Made by a program: the position numbers and the translations under genes. A DNA stretch of 39,683 bases. Source: Streptomyces phaeoluteigriseus (GTDB lineage Bacteria > Actinomycetota > Actinomycetes > Streptomycetales > Streptomycetaceae). Below the pieces are notes generated by a model, which was given only the letters and a program-made list of their open reading frames with translations, did no database searches and was not told where the DNA came from. Below, piece by piece: positions 1-10,856 of this stretch. Every line of letters starts with the position of its first letter. Positions within the stretch are counted from its first letter, which is position 1. The DNA lies in assembly GCF_001896135.2 (NCBI RefSeq), contig NZ_MPOH02000011.1, forward strand, positions 728,183 through 767,865. The letters are read 5' to 3'.

Positions 1-113
1 CCCCGACCCCGGACCCCGGCCCCGGCTCCCGGCCCCGCTCCCGGAACACGCCGAAGGGGCCGCCCGCACCACGGATGCGGCGGCGCTTCGGGGGTGTTCT
101 CAGTGACCCGAGG
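1..113. other. GC-rich spacer downstream of ndh
   Basis: No gene is seen. The first 45 bases are a low-complexity run of CCCCGG/CCCGGC-type units. The stretch lies just past the stop codon of the minus-strand NADH dehydrogenase gene, so it is its 3' flank. No clean terminator stem is visible before the window edge. Confidence 0.5.
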
Positions 114-1523
114 TCAGGAGGCCTTGGCCTTTTCCTCGGTCTTCTCGGTCCTCGCGGTCTTCTCCGCCGCCGGCTTGGCCGCTACCGGGGCCGGCTTCGC
201 GGCCTCGTAGAACTCCTCGCGCGGGGACTCCAGCGCGCCGAGGGCGACGACCTCGCGCTTGAGGAACATGCCGAGCGTCCAGTCGGCGAAGACGCGGATC
301 TTGCGGTTCCACGTCGGCATCGCCAGGCCGTGGTAGCCGCGGTGCATGTACCACGCCAGCCGGCCCTTGAGCTTGATCTTCATCTTGCCCATGACGATCA
401 TCGCGACGCCCTTGTGGAGGCCGAGGCCCGCCACCGCACCCTTGTTGGAGTGCGCGTACTCCTTCTGCGGGAAGCCCCGCATGCCGGAGATCACGTTGTC
501 GCCGAGGACCTTGGCCTGACGGAGCGCGTGCTGGGCGTTCGGCGGGCACCAGGCGTTCTCGACGCCGGCCTTGCGGGCGGCGACGTCGGGGACCTGGGCG
601 TTGTCGCCGGCGGCCCAGATGTAGTCGGTGCCCTGCACCTGGAGCGTGGCGGCCGTGTCGACGTGACCACGGGGGCCCAGCGGGAGGCCGTAGCGGGCGA
701 GGACCGGGTTCGGCTTGACGCCGGCCGTCCAGACGATCGTGCTGGAGTCGACCTCGAGGCCGTTCTTCAGCACCACGTGGCCGTCGACGCAGGAGTCCAT
801 CGAGGTGGAGAGGTAGATCTCCACACCGCGGCTCTCCAGGTGCTCCTTGCCGTAGGCGCCCAGCTTCGGGCCGACCTCGGGGAGGATCTTGTCGGCGGCG
901 TCGACCAGGATGAAGCGCATGTCCTCACGGGACACGTTCTTGTAGTACTTGGCGGCGTCGCGGGCCATGTCCTCGACCTCACCGATGGTCTCCGCACCGG
1001 CGAAGCCGCCACCGATGAAGACGAAGGTGAGCGCCTTGCGGCGGATCTCCTCGTCGGTGGTGGAGTCGGCCTTGTCGAGCTGCTCGAGGACGTGGTTGCG
1101 CAGGCCGATGGCCTCCTCGATGCCCTTCATGCCGATGCCCTGCTCGGCGAGGCCGGGGATCGGGAAGGTGCGGGAGACCGCGCCGAGGGCGATCACCAGG
1201 TAGTCGAAGGGCAGCTCGTACGCCTCGCCGACCAGCGGGGCGATCGTGGCGACCTTGCGGTCCTGGTCGATGGTGGTGACCCGGCCGGTGAGAACCTCCG
1301 CCTTGGGCAGCACGCGTCGCAGCGGGACGACGACGTGGCGCGGGGAGATGTTGCCGGCGGCGGTTTCGGGGAGGAAGGGCTGGTAGGTCATGTACGACCG
1401 GGGGTCGACGACCGTGACGGTCGCCTCGCCGTAGCGCATCTTCTTCTGGATACGCCGAGCTGCGTACAGGCCTACGTACCCACCGCCTACTACGAGGATC
1501 CTGGGACGCTCCGTGGTGCTCAT
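114..1523 (-). CDS. ndh: Type II NADH dehydrogenase (NAD(P)/FAD-dependent oxidoreductase)
   Basis: Single-subunit, non-proton-pumping NADH:menaquinone oxidoreductase on the inner face of the membrane. It has 469 residues, slightly longer than the usual 400-450. An N-terminal FAD-binding dinucleotide fold is visible (VVGGGYVG, about residues 11-18). A second nucleotide fold (FVFIGGGFAGAE, about 168-179) binds NADH. The motif WAAGDNAQV near residue 304 is the typical second FAD contact. The C-terminal third has basic and hydrophobic stretches suited to peripheral membrane attachment, ending in an Ala/Lys/Glu-rich tail. The ATG start has no obvious Shine-Dalgarno sequence but matches the family N-terminus. 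Two Rex-type operators upstream imply induction at high NADH/NAD+ ratio. In S. coelicolor I recall the equivalent gene (SCO3092) as a Rex target. Confidence 0.93.
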   Translation of the reverse strand: MSTTERPRILVVGGGYVGLYAARRIQKKMRYGEATVTVVDPRSYMTYQPFLPETAAGNISPRHVVVPLRRVLPKAEVLTGRVTTIDQDRKVATIAPLVGEAYELPFDYLVIALGAVSRTFPIPGLAEQGIGMKGIEEAIGLRNHVLEQLDKADSTTDEEIRRKALTFVFIGGGFAGAETIGEVEDMARDAAKYYKNVSREDMRFILVDAADKILPEVGPKLGAYGKEHLESRGVEIYLSTSMDSCVDGHVVLKNGLEVDSSTIVWTAGVKPNPVLARYGLPLGPRGHVDTAATLQVQGTDYIWAAGDNAQVPDVAARKAGVENAWCPPNAQHALRQAKVLGDNVISGMRGFPQKEYAHSNKGAVAGLGLHKGVAMIVMGKMKIKLKGRLAWYMHRGYHGLAMPTWNRKIRVFADWTLGMFLKREVVALGALESPREEFYEAAKPAPVAAKPAAEKTARTEKTEEKAKAS

Positions 1524-1761
1524 GCCATCGAGTATCCACCCGCTCGAGGGGGGTCGCTCGTGCGCCCCTTCACAAGCTTCCTCGGGGTATGTGCTATCCT
1601 CCGCCGCTCACGTGATCCACGTCATGATGCGCGACGGGAACCGGTATGCATCCGGTGCCGTTGTCAATGCCGCGTGAGCTGCCTCTCCGGCGTTCCGGGT
1701 GCCGGGTGAGGCCCTTGAAACACACCTCGCGCGACGCTCGCGAAACGTCCGGGCCTTCCGC

Positions 1762-1779
1762 TTTTGAACGCGTTCACCC
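1762..1779. promoter_or_regulatory. Rex operator (ROP) candidate 1 upstream of ndh
   Basis: The core is the perfect palindrome TGAACGCGTTCA. It matches the Streptomyces Rex operator TGTGAACGCGTTCACA, as I recall it from the cyd promoter, at 14 of 16 positions. Rex is the NADH-sensing repressor of respiratory genes, so a site upstream of an NADH dehydrogenase fits its role. Confidence 0.75.
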
Positions 1780-1841
1780 GCCTGTCCGGACCCCGGAAGG
1801 GTCAACCGGCCCTTCTTCGTCCCCCGACGGGGCCCATTTCC

Positions 1842-1859
1842 TTGTGAAGAACTTCACGA
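1842..1859. promoter_or_regulatory. Rex operator (ROP) candidate 2 upstream of ndh
   Basis: TTGTGAAGAACTTCACGA fits TTGTGAAnnnnTTCACAA at 13 of 14 fixed positions. It lies 80 bp from the first site, centre to centre. Paired sites suggest either cooperative repression or two promoters. Confidence 0.72.
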
Positions 1860-1941
1860 AGTTTTCCGAGAGGGTGCCGACGAGGGGCGATTCCGAACCG
1901 GATCGAGCCCCTCGATCATGCTCAAACGGTGTCCGACCTGC

Positions 1942-2885
1942 TCAGGAGAGAGTCGACCAGGCGATGCCGTCCAGGATGTCGTGCTCGCTCACCACGACCT
2001 CCCGCGCGCCGATCCGGTCCATGACCGACAGCAGGACGAGCGCGCCGGCGCCGATGACGTCGACCCGGCCCGGATGCATCGACGGGACCGCCGCGCGCTG
2101 GCGTGGGTGGAGCGCAGCAGCCACTCGGTGATCTCACGGACCCGTTCCCGGGAGACCCGGGAGTGGTGGATGGCCCGCGAGTCGTACGCGGGCAGCTCCT
2201 GCGCGATGGCCGAGATCGTCGTGACCGAGCCGGCCAGGCCGACCAGGGTGTGCGCCTCGCGCAGCGGGACCGTGCGCTCGGCGAGGTCGAGGGCCGCCTC
2301 GATGTCGGCGCGCATCGCCGCGATCTGCCGCTCCGTGGGCGGGTCGGTGACCGACCCGTCGACGACCAGGTGCCGCTCGGTCATCCGCACGCAGCCGACG
2401 TCCACGGAACGTGCCGCGCGCACCTGGTCGTTCCCGACGACGAACTCCGTCGAGCCGCCGCCGATGTCCACGACGAGGTAGGGCTTCGTCAGGTCGTCAC
2501 GGCCCGTCAGTTCCCTGGTGGCGCCGGTGAAGGAGAACTCCGCCTCCTGATCGCCGGAGATCACCTCGGGTTCGACGCCCAGGATGTCGAGCACGCCGCG
2601 CACGAACTCGTCCCGGTTCTCCGCGTCGCGCGAGGCGGAGGTGGCGACGAAGCGCAGCCGCTCCGCGCCGTGCTCCTCGATGGCGGCCGCGTACTCCCGG
2701 CACGCGGCGAACGTCCGCTCCAGCGCCTCGGGCGCGAGCCGCCCGGTCCGGTCGACCCCCTGCCCGAGCCGCACGATCGTCATACGGCGGTCCAGCTCGA
2801 CCAGTTCGCCCGCCTCGGGGTGGGCGTCGGCGACGAGCAGACGGATGGAGTTCGTACCGCAGTCGACGGCGGCGACGCGAGTCAT
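1942..2885 (-). CDS. Ppx/GppA family phosphatase, with an apparent 1-base frameshift
   Basis: Exopolyphosphatase/guanosine pentaphosphatase-type enzyme of the ASKHA fold, hydrolysing polyphosphate or pppGpp. The N-terminal phosphate loop is VAAVDCGTNSIRLL (about residues 4-17) and the second is VVDIGGGSTEFVVG (about 136-149). The frame from the ATG at 2885 runs through EWLLRSTHA, then becomes Arg-rich and out of family. The family C-terminus, from RAAVPSMHPGRVDVIGAG to IAWSTLS, continues in the next frame to the stop at 1942. One missing G/C pair near 2100 explains this; the repaired protein is about 314 residues. The start overlaps the DUF501 stop by 4 bp (ATGA), so the two are translationally coupled. 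The cut falls in conserved sequence, so I favour a sequencing error over a pseudogene. Confidence 0.85.
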
Positions 2886-3457
2886 CGGGCGTCTCCCCCG
2901 GCCGGCTCGGGGGCGTCGTGGCCCGACCCGTCCTGCGAGGACTCCACCCCCGTCACACACGTCCCCTTGGCCCACCACCGCGGCAGCATGCCCAGCGCCT
3001 CGTCCCCGAGCGGGTTCACCCCGGGCCCCGCGGCCAGGGAGTGGGCGACGAGCACGTGCAGACACTTCACCCGGTCCGGCATCCCTCCGGCGCTGGGGAA
3101 GTTCTTCAGCTCCTCGATCTCGTCCCGCCGCCGCACGTAGTCCTCGTGCGCCGCGCGGTACGCCGCCGCCAGCTCCGGGTCGGTCCGGAGCCGTTCGGTC
3201 ATCTCCTTCATCACGCCGTTCGCCTCGAGCGTGCCGATCGCGGAGTTGGCCTTCGGGCACGTCAGGTAGTACAGCGTCGGGAAGGGGGTGCCGTCGGGGA
3301 GGCGGGGGGCCGTCTCCACCACGTCCGGCTGGCCGCACGGGCAGCGGTGCGCGATCGCGCGCAGGCCGCGCGGCGGGCGTCCGAGCTGCTGCTTGAAGGC
3401 CTCGACGTCGGCGTCGGTGGGCTCGGTGCGGGGAGTGGTCGGCGGGGCGGTTTCCAT
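2882..3457 (-). CDS. DUF501 domain-containing protein
   Basis: A 191-residue protein of a family widespread in Actinobacteria, usually between ftsB/divIC and a ppx/gppA gene, exactly as here. Function is not established. Visible features are an early Cys pair in HRCPCGQPDVVE (about residues 38-49) and the hallmark YYLTCPKANSAIGTLEA (about 67-83). A charged helix (MTERLRTDPELAAAYRAAHEDY) follows. The C-terminus has HVLVAHSLAAGPGVNPLGDE and then a Gly/Glu-rich tail. There is no signal peptide or membrane span. The Cys residues suggest a metal or redox site (inference). The stop overlaps the ppx start. Its shared neighbourhood with a division gene and a phosphatase is the only functional hint. 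Confidence 0.9.
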   Translation of the reverse strand: METAPPTTPRTEPTDADVEAFKQQLGRPPRGLRAIAHRCPCGQPDVVETAPRLPDGTPFPTLYYLTCPKANSAIGTLEANGVMKEMTERLRTDPELAAAYRAAHEDYVRRRDEIEELKNFPSAGGMPDRVKCLHVLVAHSLAAGPGVNPLGDEALGMLPRWWAKGTCVTGVESSQDGSGHDAPEPAGGDAR

Positions 3458-3479
3458 GCCTGTACGAAAGTCTCTCTGT

Positions 3480-3549
3480 CAGTTCATCGGTCGCAGTTCA
3501 TCGGCCGCGGTACATCGGCCGCGGCTCACCGGTCTCGGTTCACCGGTCG
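3480..3549. repeat. Five degenerate 14-bp tandem repeats between ftsB and the DUF501 gene
   Basis: Consecutive units are CAGTTCATCGGTCG, CAGTTCATCGGCCG, CGGTACATCGGCCG, CGGCTCACCGGTCT and CGGTTCACCGGTCG. The last unit overlaps the ftsB stop codon on minus. The repeats fill nearly the whole 82-bp gap between two co-directional genes. Confidence 0.85.
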
Positions 3550-4019
3550 GCGGCGGCGTCGGACTTGTCGACGCCGTCCCAGACGTTCGAGTACCAGGGG
3601 CGGTCGGCGGCCCCCTGGTCGGCGCGGGACTGCTCGGCGGCGTCGGGGTCGACGACGATGAAACCCGTCTCCCCCGGCATCACGTAGTGCAGGCGCTGCC
3701 GGATCTGCTGCTCGGCGTACGCGTCGTCCTGCCAGCGTGCCTTGAGGTCGCGGAGTTCTTCCACCCGCTCGCGGGCCTCCCGCTTCTCGCGCTGGAGATC
3801 GGCCATCTCGGCGCGCTGGGAGACGTACTGCCGCATGGGGTAGGCCAGGGCCACGATCAGCGTGCACAGGACGAGCGCGAGGAGGGCCGCTCGGCCGGTG
3901 AGGCGGGAGCGGTGGGCCTGACGCTTGGTCTGGGACCGGTAGACCCGGGCCGCTGTCTGTTCGCCGAGCAGCTTGATCCTGGTCGCGGTGGAGAAACGGT
4001 CCCGGTCCTTCACGGCCAT
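3540..4019 (-). CDS. FtsB/DivIC-type septum formation initiator protein
   Basis: Bitopic division protein of 159 residues. It has a basic cytoplasmic N-terminus (residues 1-43), one membrane span (ALLALVLCTLIVALAYPM, about 44-62), an extracytoplasmic coiled coil (about 66-100, many Arg/Glu) and the DivIC-type segment RLHYVMPGETGFIVVDP (about 109-125). A polar tail follows. FtsB/DivIC joins FtsL and FtsQ/DivIB to activate septal wall synthesis, which in Streptomyces acts mainly in sporulation septation. The ATG start follows GGCGGGG at suitable distance. It lies downstream of eno and upstream of the DUF501 gene, the conserved actinobacterial order. The basic region between residues 28 and 43 is typical of the actinobacterial versions. 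Confidence 0.9.
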   Translation of the reverse strand: MAVKDRDRFSTATRIKLLGEQTAARVYRSQTKRQAHRSRLTGRAALLALVLCTLIVALAYPMRQYVSQRAEMADLQREKREARERVEELRDLKARWQDDAYAEQQIRQRLHYVMPGETGFIVVDPDAAEQSRADQGAADRPWYSNVWDGVDKSDAAADR

Positions 4020-4042
4020 GTGTCCCCGCCTCCCGTCTCACA

Positions 4043-4094
4043 CGTGCGTACGTCCCCGGACACGGTACGGGACCGGTACGGGGACGTACGTACG
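4043..4094. terminator. Long inverted repeat between eno and ftsB
   Basis: Arms of 16 bp (4043-4058, CGTGCGTACGTCCCCG; 4079-4094) match at 15 of 16 positions around a 20-base centre. It lies 62 bp past the eno stop and 24 bp before the ftsB start on minus. It could terminate or attenuate eno transcription so that ftsB is read at a lower level. No T-run follows, as is usual in Streptomyces. Confidence 0.65.
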
Positions 4095-4155
4095 ACTGGC
4101 GCAGGCTTGACCCTCAACGGCTCAGCCCGGCCGGTTCGACTCTGCTCTGCTCGGT

Positions 4156-6725
<2,570 letters not shown>

Positions 6726-6751
6726 GGGGCTCGGGATACCGAGCGATCCTG

Positions 6752-6781
6752 ACGGTAGACACGGGCTCGGCGGAATTTCAA
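6752..6781 (-). promoter_or_regulatory. Vegetative-type promoter of the Rpf-like gene
   Basis: TTGAAA (6776-6781) and TACCGT (6752-6757) are separated by 18 bp on the minus strand. They would start transcription near 6745, just before the riboswitch, giving a leader of about 250 bases. Confidence 0.65.
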
Positions 6782-6882
6782 AGACGATCACGCCTTCTGA
6801 GACTCATCCCACACTTTCATCAAACCGGACATTCGGTGCGAAGTATGACGTGAACTCCCGCTGCTTTTCCCGTTTTTCCGCC

Positions 6883-7899
6883 CTATTCGACCGCTGTGTC
6901 GAGCGTCTGACCGGCGGTGATGTTGTTCGGGTCGACGCCGATGGCGGCCTTGTTCTCCGCATAGAGCGCACGCCATCCGCCGTCGAGGGCAAGGGAGTCG
7001 GCGATGGAGGCCAGCGAGTCGCCCTCGCGGACGACGTAGGTGGCGGCGGCGTGACGGCCGGAGGAGGCGGTGGTGATGCCGTCCGGCGCGGGCGCGACCT
7101 CCTCGGCAGTGGTGCCGCGATGACGGCCGGAGGCGAGGGAGCCGGTGTCGACGAGGCTCCAAGAGCCCACCTCCTGCACCGACTTGTCCGAGCCGTTCGC
7201 TTCGGGGGTGGCCGTGGGTGAGCTGTCGCCCGACCCCGCGACACTCGCGTCCACATCTGCGGGCGTATCGGACTTCGAGGAGCTGTCCGGCGTACCGGAG
7301 GAAGAGGACGAAGGCGACGAGGACGTCGAGTCCGTACCGTCCGGGGACGATTCGGCCGACGGGTCGGCGGAATCCCCCGTGGAGCCCGAGGATTGCGACG
7401 GGTCGGTGGAGTCCGACGAACCGGACGAACCCGAAGAACCCTTCGACAGGTCGGACAAGCCGGACGACACGGAGGAGTCGGACGAGTTGTCCGCCACACC
7501 GGTGTCCACGCTGCCCGCGCCGTTGGCCTTGGTGAGCCCGGACGTCAGCCCGCAGGTGCCCCACGCGCCGATGCCCTGGTCCGCGAGGACCTTCTGGGCC
7601 ACCGATATCTGCTGGTTACGGCTGGCCAGGTCGGGGCGCTCGGCGAAGTCGAGGCCGCCGTACGCCTCCCAGTCCTCCTGGCTCAGCGCCAGGCCGCCGT
7701 ACTCGCCGTTGCCCGTGTCGGCGCTCCAGGAGCCGCCGGACTCGCACTCCGCCACCGTGTCCCACACCGTGCCGTCGGCCGCGCTCGCGCCGGTGGCGCC
7801 GAGCAGCGGGATGGCGATCGCGGAGCCGGTCACACCGGCCGCGACAAGGAGGGCCGGAGCCTGGCGGGGGCGCCGGTGACGACCGTTCCCGGAGAGCAT
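6883..7899 (-). CDS. Second secreted Rpf-like transglycosylase with Ser-rich linker and LysM
   Basis: A 338-residue paralogue of the adjacent Rpf-like protein. A signal peptide spans about residues 1-41. The catalytic domain is about 42-125 ([14 protein letters not shown], expected catalytic Glu53). A very long Ser/Asp-rich, unstructured linker follows (about 140-265). The C-terminal LysM runs from [16 protein letters not shown] to [10 protein letters not shown]. The usual GGLQFS strand reads GGLALS here, so a substrate-binding Gln is replaced by Ala; activity or specificity may differ (inference). The ATG at 7899 has AAAGG upstream. Its stop lies about 100 bp before the promoter of the first Rpf-like gene, so the pair is probably transcribed separately. 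I recall an equivalent at SCO3098. Confidence 0.85.
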   Translation of the reverse strand: MLSGNGRHRRPRQAPALLVAAGVTGSAIAIPLLGATGASAADGTVWDTVAECESGGSWSADTGNGEYGGLALSQEDWEAYGGLDFAERPDLASRNQQISVAQKVLADQGIGAWGTCGLTSGLTKANGAGSVDTGVADNSSDSSVSSGLSDLSKGSSGSSGSSDSTDPSQSSGSTGDSADPSAESSPDGTDSTSSSPSSSSSGTPDSSSKSDTPADVDASVAGSGDSSPTATPEANGSDKSVQEVGSWSLVDTGSLASGRHRGTTAEEVAPAPDGITTASSGRHAAATYVVREGDSLASIADSLALDGGWRALYAENKAAIGVDPNNITAGQTLDTAVE

Positions 7900-8080
7900 G
7901 CGGAGGCCTTTCTCGAGACAGCAGTGCCTGCGCGGCGAGTGAAACAGGGGCGCCGCGCTGACAGGTGAACGTATCGGCAGACGATCACTTGTCACAAGTT
8001 AGTGCCGCGCAGATCACGTGAAGATCACAGAAGTGAGGAACGGTCACCTTTGCTTCCCACCTTGGCCATATAACGGACGG

Positions 8081-9379
8081 TCAGCGGACGGCTGCTGCGG
8101 GTTCACCGGAAACGGCGGGCGTGAACTCCACGGGCAGCGTGCGCAGTCCGCGCATGATGAGGCCGCCGCGCCACCTCAGGTCGGCCGGGTCCGCGGCGAG
8201 TCGCAGATCCGGCAGACGGGTGAGGAGGGTGGCCAGCGCGGTCTGCCCCTCCAGGCGGGCCAGGGGCGCGCCCAGGCAGTAGTGGATGCCGTGGCCGTAA
8301 CCGAGATGCTGGTTGTCGCGGCGGGAGAGGTCCAGGACGTCCGGGTCGGCGAACCGCTCCGGGTCCCGGTCGGCGGCCGCCAGGACGACGAGGACCGGGT
8401 CGCCGGGGGCGATGTCCTGTCCGCCGACGGTGAGGGACTCGGTGGCGAACCGCCAGGTGGCAAGTTCCACCGGGCCGTCGTAGCGCAGGAGTTCCTCCAC
8501 GCCTGTCGCCAGGAGGCCGCTGTCGCCGGCCGCCAGGGAGTCCTGGAGGCGGGTGCGCTGCTCGGGGTGGTTGAGGAGGGCGTAGGTGCCGTTGCCGATC
8601 AGGTTCACGGTCGTCTCGAAACCGGCGAACAGGAGGATGAAGGCCATGGCGGCGGCCTCGTTCTCGGTGAGGTGCTCGCCGTGGTCGGAGGCGCGGATCA
8701 GACCGGAGATGAGGTCCTCGCCGGGCGCCGGTTCGGTGGGAAGCGCGGCGCGCTTGCGGTGGATGAGGTCCAGGAGATAGCCGCGCATCTTCTTCACCGA
8801 CCGCGCGACACCGCCGCGCGGCCCGCCGCCGTGCCGGATCATCATGCCCGCCCAGTCACGGAAGTCGTCCTGGTCCTCGCGGGGGACGCCGAGCAGGTCG
8901 CAGATGGCGTGGATGGGGAGCGGGAAGGCGAAGTCGTGGATGAGGTCGGCGGTCCCCTTCTCCGCGAACCGGTCGATGAGTTCGTCCGTCAGCTCCTGGA
9001 CGCGGGGCGCGAACTCGGCGACGCGACGGGGCGTGAACGCCTTGCTGACGAGTCGTCGCAGCCGGGTGTGGTCCGGCGGGTCGATGTTCAGCAGATGCGT
9101 CATCAGCTCGGCGTTGCGCTCACCGGGGATGCCGGTCTTGCCCTTGGCGTGCGCGGGCTCGTCGTGATGCGCCGGGTTCTTGCTGAGCCGCGGGTCGGCC
9201 AGCGCCTGCTTGGCATCGGCGTACCGGGTGACCAGCCAGGCCTCCACACCGCTGGGCAGCCGGGTCCGGTGCACGGGCGCGTGCTCACGGAGCCAGGCGT
9301 AGGCCGGATAGGGATCGGTGGCGAACTCCCAGGTGAACAGGGCTGGCGCGGACGTCTCGGGCACGGGCTGGTCGGTCAC
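8081..9379 (-). CDS. Cytochrome P450 (CYP107-like)
   Basis: Haem-thiolate monooxygenase of 432 residues, normal for soluble bacterial P450s. Visible motifs are the I-helix AGFETT (oxygen activation), the K-helix EELLRY (ExxR type), and the haem loop GYGHGIHYCLG with Cys about residue 368 as the iron ligand. The loop has Tyr where Phe is usual at its first position. No ferredoxin or reductase gene is adjacent, so electrons come from elsewhere. The start is the GTG at 9379 (TDQPVPETSA); upstream codons read as non-coding Arg/Pro-rich sequence. By synteny it matches CYP107U1 (SCO3099), which I recall as needed for sporulation in S. coelicolor; the subfamily call is inference. Confidence 0.92.
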   Translation of the reverse strand: MTDQPVPETSAPALFTWEFATDPYPAYAWLREHAPVHRTRLPSGVEAWLVTRYADAKQALADPRLSKNPAHHDEPAHAKGKTGIPGERNAELMTHLLNIDPPDHTRLRRLVSKAFTPRRVAEFAPRVQELTDELIDRFAEKGTADLIHDFAFPLPIHAICDLLGVPREDQDDFRDWAGMMIRHGGGPRGGVARSVKKMRGYLLDLIHRKRAALPTEPAPGEDLISGLIRASDHGEHLTENEAAAMAFILLFAGFETTVNLIGNGTYALLNHPEQRTRLQDSLAAGDSGLLATGVEELLRYDGPVELATWRFATESLTVGGQDIAPGDPVLVVLAAADRDPERFADPDVLDLSRRDNQHLGYGHGIHYCLGAPLARLEGQTALATLLTRLPDLRLAADPADLRWRGGLIMRGLRTLPVEFTPAVSGEPAAAVR

Positions 9380-9803
9380 ACCCCGACGGTATCCGGGATC
9401 GGATCGGCGTCCTGCCGCAGGCCTTGCCCTGCCCGTCCAGGGGGCGGGTTCCGGGTCGGCGGCGAAGGGCCCGGAGACCACCTGGCTCCAGCGGTACGGC
9501 ATCCCGCCGCAGCGCTCTCCGGCGCGGACGCGCGGCCCGGCCGTGGTCGCCCCGCCCCTCGATGGGACCGGCGGCCCCCGTCGACCCTTGCCGCATCGAC
9601 GGGCGGGAGTGACCGCGGAGGCGGTCGCGGGGCCGGAGGGTCGCAGGGGGCCCGAGCGCAGCCGCCGCAGCACGGGTGCGGGCCCGAGGCCGGGCCGGGG
9701 GAATCGGCAACTCCTGATTCCGCGCGGCCGCCTCCGTCGTCGGCTTCCGGTCTCCGCGAGTTCCCGAGCCCTCCGTATCCGGCAGGCTCCAGGAGCCGCC
9801 CCC
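9380..9803. other. Spacer between mazG and the P450 gene (424 bases)
   Basis: I see no gene. The notable content is a 54-bp segment (9462-9515) that is an inverted near-copy of part of the SurA-like lipoprotein gene 1.6 kb away. A short GGCTCC/GGAGCC stem near 9785-9798 lies just past the mazG stop and may end that transcript. The rest looks like decayed or random GC-rich sequence. Confidence 0.6.
9462..9515 (+). repeat. 54-bp inverted duplicate of lipoprotein gene sequence, copy 1
   Basis: Matches the coding strand of the SurA-like gene (11144 back to 11091) at 52 of 54 bases. Read on plus it encodes ETTWLQRYGIPPQR, against ETTWLQQYGIPPQR in the gene. Similarity stops abruptly on both sides. 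The two copies face each other and flank mazG. Confidence 0.9.
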
Positions 9804-10787
9804 CTACTCCCCCAGCCCCTCGGCCGCCCGGATCGCGTCTCGGTAGGTCCGGGCCGCTGCTCGCAGGGCCGCCTCCGGGTCGACGCCTTCCGCTTCCGCC
9901 CGGGCCGCCAGGGCCAGGAGGTCGTAGCCGAGGCCCTCCGAGGTCGGGAGCGGTACGTCCAGGTGGGCCGAGCGCACTCGCGAGGCGAGTTTCGCGGCCA
10001 GGGCGAGGCCCGGCTGGTGGAGGGGGATGCCGTCGGTGACGGACTCGCGGCGCTTCTCGACCGCCTTCGTGCGCAGCCAGTGTTCCTTGACCTCCTCGGG
10101 GGTCGCCGCGGTGGCGTCGCCGAAGACGTGCGGGTGGCGGTGGATGAGCTTGGTGACGATGGTGCCGGCCACGTCGTCGACGGAGAACGGGGCCTCCTCG
10201 TCCTCCTCGGCGATGCGGGCGTGGAAGACGACCTGGAGGAGGACGTCGCCCAGTTCCTCGCGCAGCTCGTCGCGGTCACCGTCCTCGATGGCCTCGACCA
10301 GTTCGTACGCCTCCTCGATGCCGTACTTCGCGAGGCCCTTGTGGGTCTGCTGGGAGGACCAGGGGCATTCGGCGCGGATGCGGTCCATGACCTGGACCAG
10401 GTCGAGGAGGCGGGCGCCGGGAAGGTCGTAGGAGGCGGGCAGCAGCTCCAGGTCGGGCATGGACACGCGGCCGGAGCCGGCCAGCCGGGCCAGGCCGTCC
10501 GTCAGGGCGGGCTCGCCCTCACCGGTCGCCACCACCACGACCGTGCGGCCGCCGGCGCAGGCGGTGAGCAGCTCCTCGGCGGTCGGGGAGGTCTCCGCCA
10601 CCTCTATACCGGCCTCCCGCAGATACGGCAGCTGCGGATGGGCGCCGTCCGCGCACAGGACGCGGTCGGCCTCGCGCAGGGCCTGCCAGGCGGGCCAGGA
10701 CAGCAGGCCGGGGGCGACCCGGTGGCTGGTGGTGAGCAGGACGACACGGCCGGGGGTGGAGCCGCCTTCGGGACTCGTTGCGTTCAC
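9804..10787 (-). CDS. mazG: MazG family nucleoside triphosphate pyrophosphohydrolase
   Basis: Hydrolyses NTPs or dNTPs to NMPs and pyrophosphate, removing non-canonical or excess nucleotides and, in some species, lowering ppGpp. The MazG core is clear: ECPWSSQQTHKGLAKYGIEE, then EEAYELVEAI and EELGDVLLQVVFHARIA, giving the paired ExxE/ExxD Mg2+-binding acids (about residues 140-185). About 115 N-terminal residues (VVLLTTSHRVAPGLLSWP...) resemble a shortened tetrapyrrole-methylase-like domain, as in YabN-type fusions, but look degenerate. The GTG start at 10787 (NATSPEGG) has GGAG very close to it; an ATG at 10829 is possible but reads as leader. The product has 327 residues. It ends next to a spacer carrying the inverted duplicate. 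Confidence 0.9.
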   Translation of the reverse strand: MNATSPEGGSTPGRVVLLTTSHRVAPGLLSWPAWQALREADRVLCADGAHPQLPYLREAGIEVAETSPTAEELLTACAGGRTVVVVATGEGEPALTDGLARLAGSGRVSMPDLELLPASYDLPGARLLDLVQVMDRIRAECPWSSQQTHKGLAKYGIEEAYELVEAIEDGDRDELREELGDVLLQVVFHARIAEEDEEAPFSVDDVAGTIVTKLIHRHPHVFGDATAATPEEVKEHWLRTKAVEKRRESVTDGIPLHQPGLALAAKLASRVRSAHLDVPLPTSEGLGYDLLALAARAEAEGVDPEAALRAAARTYRDAIRAAEGLGE

Positions 10788-10856
10788 TCTCCGAACGTAA
10801 CGCACCCCGCCGACAGCCCCAGAAGTCATCCACAGGCCGGCCGGGACCGGCGTACG

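Larger units (their letters stand above)
1524..1941 (-). promoter_or_regulatory. ndh upstream region (418 bases)
   Basis: This gene-free stretch separates the ndh start from the end of the ppx gene, both on minus. It holds two Rex-like palindromes (listed separately). A TTGACA hexamer occurs on the minus strand at 1662-1667, but I do not see a well-spaced -10 partner, so I do not assign the promoter. Confidence 0.6.
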
